From assembly GCA_035256645.1 (NCBI GenBank), contig DATEXU010000232.1:1-8642 (forward strand): a DNA stretch of 8,642 nucleotides, given 5' to 3'. A model generated the notes under the pieces. That model ran no database searches. It was not told the DNA's origin and worked only from the letters and a program-made list of their open reading frames with translations. This DNA is from G026625185 sp035256645. Lineage in GTDB: Bacteria; Desulfobacterota; WTBG01; JAGOGO01. Below are positions 1 through 6,987 of this stretch, piece after piece; position 1 is the stretch's first letter; each line of letters opens with the position of its first letter. A program made the translations under genes and the position numbers.

Positions 1-1
1 A

Positions 2-181
2 AAGCTTGCCGGAAAAACCTTACTGGAGATTAGCGAGGCGAAACTCGTAACGCAGGATGGCCTTGTTATTGCAGAACATTCATCCAAAGAAATCCTTGAA
101 GAAAGTTACGGAAGTTTAAAAATAGACGATCAGCGCACGTATGGTCAAACCTTAGTTTCTTTTTTCTCTTTATTAGTTTAA
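2..181 (+). CDS. rsmD: 16S rRNA (guanine(966)-N(2))-methyltransferase RsmD, C-terminal fragment
   Basis: An open frame enters from the left edge and ends at TAA 179-181, giving the last 59 residues of a protein. RsmD is the SAM-dependent enzyme that methylates G966 of 16S rRNA during assembly of the small ribosomal subunit. The visible tail has the pattern typical of the RsmD C-terminus: a strand reading GLVIAEHSSKE, then an acidic helix ending ESYGSLKIDDQRTYGQT, then a hydrophobic final strand LVSFFSLLV. The catalytic NPPY-type motif and SAM site lie outside the window. The stop is 24 bases before coaD, and rsmD-coaD is a widely conserved pair, which supports the call and suggests co-transcription. 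Another member of the small SAM-methyltransferase fold cannot be excluded from 59 residues alone. Confidence 0.8.
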   Translation, partial: KLAGKTLLEISEAKLVTQDGLVIAEHSSKEILEESYGSLKIDDQRTYGQTLVSFFSLLV

Positions 182-205
182 CTTTAACTTGAAAAAGGGG
201 GTTTT

Positions 206-700
206 ATGGAGCGAACCGCAGTGTATCCAGGATCATTTGATCCCATTACCAATGGACATCTGGATCTCATTCGGAGAGGATTGAATGTTGTTGATCATCT
301 CATAGTGGCTGTGGCAATCAATCCGGCTAAAACACCTGTCTTTACGTTGGAAGAGAGACTGGAAATGATAAGAGTAGCCGTGGGTGATAACCCCAGAATA
401 ACCGTAGATAGCTTCAAAGGTCTCGTGGTGGATTATCTCCAAAGGCGTAATACGCACATTTTGCTTCGCGGTTTACGGGCAGTCTTAGACTTTGAATACG
501 AATACCAGATGGCGCTCATGAATCGGAGGATGGACCGAAAAGTAGAGACCATTTTTATGATGACCGGGTATAAATGGTTTTATGTTAGTTCCCGGATTAT
601 CAAGGAAGTTATTTTTTCGGGCGGATCAGTGGAAGGCTTGGTTCCTGCTTTTGTGAACCAGAAGTTAAAAGAAAAATACCAGCAAAGCAGACAAAAGTAA
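206..700 (+). CDS. coaD: Phosphopantetheine adenylyltransferase (PPAT)
   Basis: CoaD transfers AMP from ATP to 4'-phosphopantetheine, giving dephospho-CoA and pyrophosphate, the penultimate step of cytoplasmic CoA synthesis. The 164-residue product is the normal length (about 160). The N-terminus has the nucleotidyltransferase signature YPGSFDPITNGH at residues 7-18, with H18 of the (H/T)xGH motif. FTLEERLEMI, the LLRGLRAVLDFEYEYQMALMNR block and a VSSRIIKE segment (family form ISSxxVKE, ATP binding) follow in the expected order. ATG at 206 is preceded by AAGGGG at 195-200, a good ribosome-binding site. No promoter is evident in the 24-base gap after rsmD, so an operon with it is likely. It converges with the gene at 784-1254. 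The 83 bases between them are A/T-rich, without a clear G/C-rich terminator hairpin. Confidence 0.97.
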   Translation: MERTAVYPGSFDPITNGHLDLIRRGLNVVDHLIVAVAINPAKTPVFTLEERLEMIRVAVGDNPRITVDSFKGLVVDYLQRRNTHILLRGLRAVLDFEYEYQMALMNRRMDRKVETIFMMTGYKWFYVSSRIIKEVIFSGGSVEGLVPAFVNQKLKEKYQQSRQK

Positions 701-783
701 TTTTAAAAATTTTTTGGGTTTACGTTCGAAATTTCTAAAAACACAAAAAAATAAACTTTTTTTCGGAAAACAGAGTAGGACAA

Positions 784-1254
784 TTATAATTTTTCCATGG
801 CCCCATAAACACCGCGAAGCCGGTCACGCAACATATAAGCAAGTCTTTCCATTACCTTAAAACCTGCCGGGAGGTTTTTCCTTAACTCTTCCCTTAAAGC
901 AGGACCATCGATAGCAATGACCTCCGTTTTTCGTCTGCACAAAGCTGAAGACATGAGGTAATGAGATTCGCCCAAAAGCGCTAACCACGATCCTAAGGCT
1001 CTTCCTGGTCCTAAAATTGCAATGCTTAACTGAGCTTTTCGATCTCCTAAATCAACCGAGCGTTCCAAGGAAACCTGCCCTTCCTTGATGATGTAAATTT
1101 TGTTTCCTTGATCTCCTTGATGGAATATCGCTTCTCCGGGTTGGTACTGTTCGGTGCGGCAGAGAGAAATGATCGGGTTGATTTCTTCTTCGGAAAGAGT
1201 AACCAAAAGTTCACAATTGAGTAACACCTGAAGAATATCTGAGGGCATTTTCAT
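784..1254 (-). CDS. Stand-alone cyclic-nucleotide-binding-fold protein, degenerate ligand pocket
   Basis: The 156-residue product is almost entirely one cNMP-binding (Crp/cAMP-kinase-type) domain. A helical lead LLNCELLVTLSEEEI is followed by the beta-roll: YQPGEAIFHQGDQGNKIYIIKEGQVSL (about 37-63), a GPGRALGSWLALLG turn (82-95), TEVIAIDG (110-117), and a C-terminal helix. No helix-turn-helix, kinase, GNAT or CBS domain is present, so it is probably a cytosolic sensor or adaptor rather than a transcription factor. The phosphate-binding cassette is altered. The usual Gly-Glu is G88-S89, and Leu/Met (100-101) sits where the phosphate-gripping Arg is expected, so classical cAMP binding is doubtful. 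The start is uncertain by two codons: GAAGAG abuts the first ATG but sits six bases before the second (1248), which may be the real start. It is transcribed divergently from acs under its own promoter. Function unknown. Confidence 0.85.
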   Translation of the reverse strand: MKMPSDILQVLLNCELLVTLSEEEINPIISLCRTEQYQPGEAIFHQGDQGNKIYIIKEGQVSLERSVDLGDRKAQLSIAILGPGRALGSWLALLGESHYLMSSALCRRKTEVIAIDGPALREELRKNLPAGFKVMERLAYMLRDRLRGVYGAMEKL

Positions 1255-1289
1255 CTCTTCGGTAAAATTTTCGGAGAATATTTGCTATT

Positions 1290-1318
1290 ATTTTACGAAA
1301 CCGGATAAAAAGAGTCAA
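1290..1318 (-). promoter_or_regulatory. Sigma70-type promoter of the cNMP-fold gene
   Basis: Read on the minus strand, TTGACT (1318-1313) is followed after exactly 17 bases by TAAAAT (1295-1290). Both hexamers match consensus at five of six positions. Transcription would start near 1283, about 30-35 bases before the ATG codons. This is the best housekeeping-type promoter in the window. Confidence 0.6.
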
Positions 1319-1332
1319 GATAATCAAAAGAA

Positions 1333-1350
1333 ATGAAAATGATGAAAATG
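1333..1350. repeat. Tandem 9-base direct repeat upstream of the cNMP-fold promoter
   Basis: ATGAAAATG occurs twice head-to-tail with no gap. It lies 15 bases behind the -35 hexamer of the minus-strand promoter, roughly -50 to -67 relative to its predicted start. It could be an activator site, an A-rich UP-like element or a chance repeat in A-rich DNA. Confidence 0.45.
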
Positions 1351-1519
1351 AATTGAAAAATTTATTGAAAAAAACGTGCCCCTAAAAAAAATCTATGTTA
1401 AAAAAACCGTCTTTTTTGGGTTTAAGATTAATTTACAGTTTGTAAAAAAAATTTTTATGTGACCGATGCTTTTTTAAAGGCAACTGTGAAAAAAAAGTTA
1501 TTTTAATAGGTTATAAAGC

Positions 1520-1548
1520 TTGACTTGTATATTTTTTTGGCATATATA
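1520..1548 (+). promoter_or_regulatory. Candidate sigma70-type promoter of acs
   Basis: TTGACT (1520-1525) and TATATA (1543-1548) are separated by 17 bases. The predicted start is about 1555, giving an 85-base leader to the acs ATG. The -10 hexamer overlaps the sigma54-like match at 1538-1553, so the two readings compete. Confidence 0.5.
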
Positions 1549-1553
1549 TTGCT
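1538..1553 (+). promoter_or_regulatory. Candidate sigma54 (-24/-12) promoter of acs
   Basis: TGGCATATATATTGCT matches the sigma54 pattern TGGCA-N6-TTGCT, with the invariant GG and GC dinucleotides separated by exactly ten bases. Only the two bases after TGGCA differ from the strict consensus. Transcription would begin about 1564. No enhancer-binding-protein site was recognised upstream, which limits confidence. Confidence 0.45.
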
Positions 1554-1563
1554 TCTTTATGGC

Positions 1564-1581
1564 TGAATGATGATTCATTCA
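1564..1581. promoter_or_regulatory. Perfect 7-4-7 inverted repeat at the acs transcription start region
   Basis: TGAATGA-TGAT-TCATTCA is a perfect dyad 11 bases beyond the sigma54-like -12 element and about nine bases beyond the sigma70-like start. It has the size and position of an operator for a dimeric repressor. It could instead form a weak A/T-rich hairpin at the 5' end of the acs mRNA. The cognate regulator is not identifiable here. Confidence 0.45.
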
Positions 1582-1639
1582 TATAGATGCGAAATAAACG
1601 CAAAGTTATTAAATATCTAACCGAAAGGAGTAAAAGATT

Positions 1640-3604
1640 ATGGCAGATCAAAAAACAATTACCTCAATGATGGCGGAAGACCGTTTGCTTGAGCCATCCA
1701 AGGAGTTTGTCTCCAAAGCCGCTATTAAAAGCATGGATGAATACAAAAAAATGTATAAAGAATCCATCGAGCAACCGGAAAAATTTTGGGGGAAAATAGC
1801 TGAGGAACTTCTGTGGGATAAAAAATGGGACAAATTTGCCGACCACGATTTCGCAAATGCAAAGATCAAATTTTTCGTCGGCGCTAAAATCAATGCCGCC
1901 AAAAACTGCCTGGATAAGCATCTGAATACTTCCCGAAAAGATAAAGTGGCATTAAGGTGGGTAGGAGAGCCCGTGGGGGAAAGCAAAAACTACACCTATG
2001 CTGAACTTCACCTCGAAGTGTGTAAATTTGCCAATGTTCTTAAGAAAATGGGCGTCAAAAAAGGAGATCGCGTAACCATTTATCTTCCCATGATCCCCGA
2101 GCTTCCTGTTTCTTTGCTTGCTTGCGCTCGGATCGGCGCTGTCCACAGCGTGGTATTCGGCGGATTCAGCGCTGAATCTCTCCGGGACCGAATCATTGAT
2201 TGTGGTTCTACGTTTCTTATCACCAATAACTTTGGATACCGGAGCGGTAAAGTCCTTTCATCCAAAGACGTTGCTGATCAGGCGCTTGCCCAGTGCCCGG
2301 ATGTTAAGAAGACGGTCGTGGTCCAACGCGTTGAAAAAGCGACCAAGATGCAGGCAGGAAGAGATTTCTGGTACCATGAACTGATGGCCGAGGCCAGCCC
2401 TGATTGTCCAGCGGAGCTGATGGACGCTGAAGACCCTCTCTTCATCCTCTATACCAGTGGGAGCACCGGAAAGCCGAAAGGCGTGCTTCACACCATCGGC
2501 GGGTATCTTACCTTTATCCACTCCAATATGAAATGGGTTTTTGATATTCAGGATAAGGACGTTTTCTGGTGTACCGCGGATATCGGGTGGGTAACCGGTC
2601 ACAGCTTTATTGTTTACGGCCCTCTGTCAGTCGGCGCCACTTCTCTGATGTTCGAAGGTGTTCCTACGTACCCGGCAGTCGATCGGTTCTGGGATATTGT
2701 TGAGAAAGATAAGGTTACCATTTTCTACACTGCTCCCACGGTATTGCGGTCCCTCATGAAAGAAGGCGATGAGTGGGTCAATAAGCATGATCTGAGTTCA
2801 TTGCGTCTGCTTGGTTCGGTCGGCGAACCTATTAACCCGGAAGCGTGGATGTGGTACTACGAGGTGGTCGGGAAGAATCGCTGTCCCATTGTGGATACCT
2901 ATTGGCAGACCGAGACCGGCGGACATCTCATTACTCCGATACCCGGAGCGTTTTCCCTCAAACCCGGGTCAGCCACCGCGCCGTTCTTTGGCGTTGATGT
3001 GGCGATACTCCGCGAAGACCGCAGCGAGGCAGGAGAAAACGAAGGCGGCTACCTGGTTATTAGACAGCCGTGGCCGGGGATGATGCGGACCGTGTATGGC
3101 GATCCGCAGCGGTTTTTTGACACCTACTTCACCCAATTCCCGGGCGTTTATTGTTCTGGAGACGGCGCGCGGCGCGATGAGGACGGATACCTCTGGCTGA
3201 TGGGCCGGCTGGATGACGTGGTTAATGTCTCCGGTCACCGAATGGGAACCGCAGAGATCGAAAGCGCTTTGGTGTCCCATCCCAGTGTGGCTGAAGCCGC
3301 AGTGGTCGGGTTCCCTCATGACATAAAAGGCGAGGGCCTCTACGCGTTTGTGACCGTAAACGTGGGCGTTGATAAAACCGAGCAGTTGAAAAAAGACTTG
3401 GTTGCTCATGTGCGCAAAGAAATTGGTCCTATTGCTATGCCGGATAAAATTCATTACGCTGATGCTTTGCCCAAAACGAGAAGCGGAAAGATTATGCGAA
3501 GAATCCTCAAAAAAATCGCTGCCGGTGACATTTCTAATATCGGTGATACGACGACCCTGGCGGATCCGAGTGTGGTAGACATCCTGGTCAGTGGAAGAAT
3601 TTAA
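1640..3604 (+). CDS. acs: Acetyl-CoA synthetase (AMP-forming acetate-CoA ligase)
   Basis: Acs activates acetate with ATP to acetyl-AMP and then forms acetyl-CoA, releasing AMP and pyrophosphate. At 654 residues it is full length for the family (about 650). The adenylation motif YTSGSTGKPKG starts at residue 271. The acyl pocket GWVTGH gives V318/T319, GSVGEPI gives V394, and TYWQTETGG gives W422, the bulky Trp that restricts the family to acetate or propionate. D508 lies in YCSGDGARRDEDGYLW, GRLDDVVNVSGHR is the hinge region, and PKTRSGKIMRRILKK carries K617. All these sit eight residues beyond the corresponding Salmonella Acs positions (W414, D500, K609). K617 is the lysine acetylated to switch off Acs in many bacteria, so post-translational control is possible. 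ATG at 1640 follows AAAGGAG. Probably monocistronic or partly read through into the porin, since a terminator follows. Confidence 0.97.
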   Translation: MADQKTITSMMAEDRLLEPSKEFVSKAAIKSMDEYKKMYKESIEQPEKFWGKIAEELLWDKKWDKFADHDFANAKIKFFVGAKINAAKNCLDKHLNTSRKDKVALRWVGEPVGESKNYTYAELHLEVCKFANVLKKMGVKKGDRVTIYLPMIPELPVSLLACARIGAVHSVVFGGFSAESLRDRIIDCGSTFLITNNFGYRSGKVLSSKDVADQALAQCPDVKKTVVVQRVEKATKMQAGRDFWYHELMAEASPDCPAELMDAEDPLFILYTSGSTGKPKGVLHTIGGYLTFIHSNMKWVFDIQDKDVFWCTADIGWVTGHSFIVYGPLSVGATSLMFEGVPTYPAVDRFWDIVEKDKVTIFYTAPTVLRSLMKEGDEWVNKHDLSSLRLLGSVGEPINPEAWMWYYEVVGKNRCPIVDTYWQTETGGHLITPIPGAFSLKPGSATAPFFGVDVAILREDRSEAGENEGGYLVIRQPWPGMMRTVYGDPQRFFDTYFTQFPGVYCSGDGARRDEDGYLWLMGRLDDVVNVSGHRMGTAEIESALVSHPSVAEAAVVGFPHDIKGEGLYAFVTVNVGVDKTEQLKKDLVAHVRKEIGPIAMPDKIHYADALPKTRSGKIMRRILKKIAAGDISNIGDTTTLADPSVVDILVSGRI

Positions 3605-3614
3605 GGTGCTGACT

Positions 3615-3655
3615 TTATGTGAGCCCAAGCATTGGCTTGGGCTCATATAATTTTT
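3615..3655 (+). terminator. Intrinsic terminator after acs
   Basis: GAGCCCAAGC (3621-3630) pairs perfectly with GCTTGGGCTC (3635-3644) around a four-base loop. A/T pairs with one G-T wobble extend the stem to about 16 pairs (3615-3650), and TTTTT follows at 3651-3655. It lies 11 bases past the acs stop, so acs and the porin-transporter pair are probably separately or unequally expressed. Confidence 0.82.
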
Positions 3656-3714
3656 AAAGGTTATGTTGTTTAGAATACCCACTGTGTTTGGTTAGGATTC
3701 ACCTTAAAAGGTGT

Positions 3715-3722
3715 AAAGGAGG
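3715..3722 (+). promoter_or_regulatory. Strong ribosome-binding site that sets a TTG start for the porin
   Basis: AAAGGAGG followed by T contains a seven-base match to the 16S rRNA tail. It ends six bases before TTG at 3729, ideal spacing, and there is no ATG at this distance. A short dyad, CACCTT-AA-AAGGTG (3700-3713), directly precedes it and could affect ribosome access. Confidence 0.75.
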
Positions 3723-3728
3723 TAGGTT

Positions 3729-5120
3729 TTGGCAAAAAAGTACGTTTTATCATTTACCATTGCTATGGTTGCTTTTCTTTTGATTATGACGCAAGCGTTT
3801 GCTCAAGCACCTGCGGAGCAAATGCAGAAGAGGATAGATGATCTGGAAAAACAGGTAAATGAGCTTAAACTGATGATTCAAGAACAGCAAAAGGCACGAG
3901 CGGAAGAAAAAGCACGGGTTGAAAAAGTTGAGCAGAAAGTGGACCATGCAGAAAAGACAAAGACAGCTTCTTCTTCGGTTGTAAGCACTGCTGCTTCCAT
4001 TATTAGCGATTTCAAATTTAAACCCTATGGATTTGTTAAGTTAGATGCTGCGTATGACGACAGTAGAGTTTTCCCTTCTTCGGGAAACTTTGCCCTTTAC
4101 GTGCCCACTGAACAAACCCTCCATAAAAATGATAATGGTTTTAGCATGACCGGCCGGCAGACCCAAGTAGGACTCTATATTTTAGCGCCGGAAACCTATT
4201 CGTGGACGGCAAAGGGGCGGATTGAAATTGATTTTTACGGCGACGGAACCCAGCACGAAAACAAAGCCGATCCGTTGCTTCGCCAGGCCTATGTGGAATT
4301 AACACGCGGGAGGTTCGGCATTATTGCCGGTCAAACCAATGACCTCATTTCACCGCTTACCCCCAATACCTTAAACTATACGGTGGGCTGGGCAGCCGGT
4401 AACATTGGGTATCGGCGTCCTCAGCTGCGGGTTACCTACACCCATCCGTTTAATGAAAAGAACAAGCTCATCAGTGCTGTCGCCATAGCGAGGACAAAGG
4501 GGACGATTAATGAAGATTTAGACATAGATACAAAAAATGATGGCGAGGATGTGGGATATCCAACCGTGCAAGGAAGAATTGCTTATGCCACCAAGCTCTT
4601 TGCAGGTAAAGACAGTGTTTTTGGGATCTCCGGACATTATGGAAAAGAGGAGATCGATTGGGGTTTAATAAACCCCGCGCTGCATCAAAAAAGAATGAAA
4701 AGTTGGTCATTCAATGGAGATTTTGAGGTTCCCCTTACGAGCTGCTTATCCTTTAAAGGAGAAGGATTTGTAGGTTACAACCTGGATGATTACTTTGGTG
4801 GGATTCTTCAGGGAATAAACAACGATAAGACTCAAAAGCAGTTCGCGTCAATCATCAAGTCAATCGGAGGATGGACGCAGCTTACGTATCAATATAATAA
4901 ATGGAAATATAACGTAGGCGGTGGTATAGACGATCCCCGTAATGATCAACTGAGCACGGGCATGCGAAGCCGGAACACCTTTTATTTTGGCAACCTTTAT
5001 TATAACCTCATCCCTCCGGTGAATCTCTGTGTGGAATATAGCCGTTGGGAGACCGATTATATTCGAAAAGCCGATGGCATAAACAACCGGATTCAGACTT
5101 CAGTTATCTACAGCTGGTAA
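3729..5120 (+). CDS. DcaP-like outer-membrane porin with N-terminal coiled coil
   Basis: The 463-residue protein starts at TTG. Only this start provides the basic AKK residues ahead of the hydrophobic core of a signal peptide (residues 1-25 or 1-27, cleavage near AFA/QAP). A heptad-rich, charged segment, about 30-76 (MQKRIDDLEKQVNELKLMI and on), predicts a periplasmic trimeric coiled coil. From about 95 to the end are alternating amphipathic strands opened by FKPYGFVKLDAAYDD, a porin barrel, ending in SVIYSW with the terminal aromatic residue used for outer-membrane assembly. This arrangement matches DcaP-type porins, which pass small organic acids. The substrate cannot be read from sequence. 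Just 54 bases and no visible promoter separate it from the MFS gene, so they are likely co-transcribed. Together with acs it suggests carboxylate uptake (inference). Confidence 0.85.
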   Translation: MAKKYVLSFTIAMVAFLLIMTQAFAQAPAEQMQKRIDDLEKQVNELKLMIQEQQKARAEEKARVEKVEQKVDHAEKTKTASSSVVSTAASIISDFKFKPYGFVKLDAAYDDSRVFPSSGNFALYVPTEQTLHKNDNGFSMTGRQTQVGLYILAPETYSWTAKGRIEIDFYGDGTQHENKADPLLRQAYVELTRGRFGIIAGQTNDLISPLTPNTLNYTVGWAAGNIGYRRPQLRVTYTHPFNEKNKLISAVAIARTKGTINEDLDIDTKNDGEDVGYPTVQGRIAYATKLFAGKDSVFGISGHYGKEEIDWGLINPALHQKRMKSWSFNGDFEVPLTSCLSFKGEGFVGYNLDDYFGGILQGINNDKTQKQFASIIKSIGGWTQLTYQYNKWKYNVGGGIDDPRNDQLSTGMRSRNTFYFGNLYYNLIPPVNLCVEYSRWETDYIRKADGINNRIQTSVIYSW

Positions 5121-5174
5121 CATGATAGCTGCGTAGCGATTTTAACATTGTTTGTAAAGAAAGGAAAATGAGAT

Positions 5175-6458
5175 ATGGCACAGGAAGTGAAGAATAGAGG
5201 GTGGAGTGTTACATTCTCAGGCACAGCGATTAACTTAGCTCTGGGTATTCTTTATACTTGGAGTATCTTTAAAGGCGCTATAAAAACCTCGATCGAAACA
5301 GGAGGTCCCGGGGCCTTTAATTGGGATATCGCCAAACTAAATGATCCGTATTCAGTGTGTTGCTTAGTTTTTTCATTCGCAATGATCCTGGCGGGAAAGT
5401 GTCAGGACAAGTACGGCCCGCGGATCACAGCGTTCATGGGCGGCATTTTGGTTGGGATAGGGTTTCTTTTGATTTCCCAAACAAACAGTTATACTGCCTG
5501 GGTGCTTGGGTTTGGGGTTTTGGCAGGTACGGGAATAGGGTTTGGTTATTCAGCCGCAACTCCTCCTGCCCTCAAGTGGTTCCCTCCCGCTAAAACGGGT
5601 TTGATTGCGGGATTAGTGGTTGCTGGTTTTGGGCTGGCTTCAGTATACATTGCTCCTCTTTCCCAATACCTTCTTAATAGCTGGGGTCTACAGCATGCGA
5701 TGATGTTTTTCGGTATCGCTTTCTTGCTGGTAGTCTGTGGTTTGTCAGTGAAGTTGGTAAATCCACCCGCAGGGTTCTCTCCTGAAAAAGCGGTTCCTAA
5801 CCCGGAGGGTGCAAAAAAACAAGCGAGTGCTCCTGCAATCCCGATTCAAAAAGATTATACTCCCTCGGAGATGTTGAAAACCCCGACCTTCTACCTTTTA
5901 TGGGTTCTCTACTTTATTGGGTCAGGTGCCGGGCTGATGGTTATTAGTAGTATAGCGGGAATGGCAAAGAAAAGTTTGGGAGAAGCTGCTTTTGTGGCGG
6001 TGGCGATCCTGGCAGTGGGCAATGCCGCGGGCAGAATTATTGCCGGCATGCTCTCCGATAAAATTGGCCGAAAACACACTCTTCTCATTATGCTGGCTTT
6101 TCAGGCTATCTTAATGTTTGTTGCTATCCCGGTCGTGGGTTCCAAATCCACCAGCGCTTTTGTTCTGGTATTTCTTGCTACCCTAATTGGTTTTAATTAC
6201 GGTACCAACCTTTCACTTTTTCCTTCATTTACCAAAGATCTTTATGGGCTTAAGAATTTCGGAGTTAATTATGGTATCGTTTTTACTGCCTGGGGGGTCG
6301 GAGGATTGGTATTAAGCGGTTTATCTCAGAGGCTTCTGGCAAGCAGTGGCGGGAGTTTTTCTTCGTCCTTTGTGACTGCCGGGATTTTGCTGGCAGTTGG
6401 AGCTGTTCTTACCTTTACCCTAAAAACTCATAAACCTCAACTGGTGGCAAAAAAATAA
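5175..6458 (+). CDS. MFS transporter of the oxalate/formate antiporter (OFA) family
   Basis: The 427-residue product has the hydrophobicity of a 12-helix inner-membrane MFS protein. Two motif-A-type loops occur: GKCQDKYGPR after helix 2 and LSDKIGRKHT in the second half. OFA hallmarks include the GWSVTFSGTAINLALGILYTW-type first helix, the PPALKWFPPAKTGLIAG segment and the post-central-loop sequence SEMLKTPTFYLLW. A polar central loop of about 40 residues (roughly 195-235) separates the halves. OFA members exchange or take up small carboxylates (oxalate/formate, and monocarboxylates in relatives). Placement beside acs and a porin favours acetate or a similar monocarboxylate, but this is inferred. 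ATG at 5175 is preceded by AAAGGA about ten bases upstream. A strong terminator closes the unit. Confidence 0.92.
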   Translation: MAQEVKNRGWSVTFSGTAINLALGILYTWSIFKGAIKTSIETGGPGAFNWDIAKLNDPYSVCCLVFSFAMILAGKCQDKYGPRITAFMGGILVGIGFLLISQTNSYTAWVLGFGVLAGTGIGFGYSAATPPALKWFPPAKTGLIAGLVVAGFGLASVYIAPLSQYLLNSWGLQHAMMFFGIAFLLVVCGLSVKLVNPPAGFSPEKAVPNPEGAKKQASAPAIPIQKDYTPSEMLKTPTFYLLWVLYFIGSGAGLMVISSIAGMAKKSLGEAAFVAVAILAVGNAAGRIIAGMLSDKIGRKHTLLIMLAFQAILMFVAIPVVGSKSTSAFVLVFLATLIGFNYGTNLSLFPSFTKDLYGLKNFGVNYGIVFTAWGVGGLVLSGLSQRLLASSGGSFSSSFVTAGILLAVGAVLTFTLKTHKPQLVAKK

Positions 6459-6479
6459 ATTTTTACTGACAGTGGTAAC

Positions 6480-6526
6480 AAGACGACGGAGCAACCTTTT
6501 TGGTTTTTCTCCGTCGTCTTTTTTTT
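6480..6526 (+). terminator. Strong intrinsic terminator after the MFS gene
   Basis: AAGACGACGGAG (6480-6491) pairs perfectly with CTCCGTCGTCTT (6509-6520). An inner AACC/GGTT pairing can extend the helix, and eight T residues run 6519-6526. The opposite strand lacks a T tail beyond the stem, so it serves the plus-strand unit and not clearly the convergent queF. Confidence 0.92.
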
Positions 6527-6585
6527 GTACTGATAGCTTATTTTGTTTCTTGAGCATGAGCAATAGACAGGATCAAAAGGAAAAA

Positions 6586-6972
6586 TTATTTTTTCTCAGA
6601 AGAAGAGACCGTGATAATGGTTTTTACATTACCTCGCGGGTTAAAATCTCCGATCACTTCTAAAGACTTCGGCTTAAGCGCAGTATAAAGGTCGCGGTAT
6701 ATTTGATTTGTCACTTCTTCATGGGAGATATAGACGCTCCGATACTGATTGAGGTAAAGCTTGAGAGATTTTAACTCCACGATGAACCGGTCAGGGACAT
6801 ACATAATGCGGATCAAGGCAAAATCCGGATATCCTGAACGGGGACAAAGGCAGGTAAATTCAGGGAAGGTGATTTCTACGGTATAGTCCTTCTCCGGATT
6901 GGGATTAGGCCAGAATTCTAACCGAGCCTCCGCGATTTCTTTTTCTCCATATTTTAATTTTGGTTTGGTCAC
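6586..6972 (-). CDS. queF: NADPH-dependent 7-cyano-7-deazaguanine reductase, type I QueF
   Basis: QueF reduces the nitrile preQ0 to the aminomethyl group of preQ1 using two NADPH, in queuosine tRNA modification. At 128 residues it is a single-domain type I enzyme, shorter than the about 165 of Bacillus subtilis because the N-terminus is trimmed. Key residues match that enzyme with a constant offset of 12: nucleophile C43 in CLCPRSGYPDF, D50 as proton donor, E66 in the QueF motif VELKSLKLYL (65-74), and H84-E85 in ISHEE for substrate binding. The family ending FNPRGNVKT is present. The start is GTG at 6972. It follows the glycosylase gene by 15 bases and so is probably its operon partner. No preQ1 riboswitch was found upstream, and no other queuosine gene is in the window. 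Confidence 0.96.
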   Translation of the reverse strand: MTKPKLKYGEKEIAEARLEFWPNPNPEKDYTVEITFPEFTCLCPRSGYPDFALIRIMYVPDRFIVELKSLKLYLNQYRSVYISHEEVTNQIYRDLYTALKPKSLEVIGDFNPRGNVKTIITVSSSEKK

Positions 6973-6976
6973 AGGA

Positions 6977-6985
6977 TCTCCTTTT
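6977..6985 (-). promoter_or_regulatory. Ribosome-binding site that sets the GTG start of queF
   Basis: On the minus strand AAAAGGAGA (6985-6977) is followed by TCCT and then GTG (6972-6970), the expected distance. It occupies most of the short gap after the stop of the upstream gene. Confidence 0.7.
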
Positions 6986-6987
6986 GA

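Larger units (their letters stand above)
1255..1639. other. A/T-rich divergent control region between the cNMP-fold gene and acs
   Basis: These 385 bases carry no credible gene. The left part holds the minus-strand promoter and a tandem 9-base repeat. The middle (about 1360-1500) is dominated by A and T runs, including a weak hairpin pairing CCC-A runs near 1380 with T-run-GGG near 1415-1422. Two TGTGA half-sites (1458-1462 and 1485-1489) lack matching TCACA partners. The right end carries the overlapping acs promoter candidates, the inverted repeat and the acs ribosome-binding site (AAAGGAG, about 1624-1630). Confidence 0.7.

Noticed and set aside
1458..1489. CRP-type binding site from two TGTGA half-sites upstream of acs.
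   Set aside because: Neither half-site has a TCACA partner at six-base spacing; they are direct, not inverted, copies in A/T-rich DNA.
2969..3682. Long minus-strand open frame of 237 codons opposite the 3' part of acs.
   Set aside because: It lies antisense to well-conserved acs sequence and over its terminator, and its product has no recognisable domain; it is a shadow of acs codon usage.
6472..6663. Plus-strand 63-codon frame after the transporter.
   Set aside because: It runs through the strong terminator and then over the 3' end of queF; no ribosome-binding site or domain supports it.
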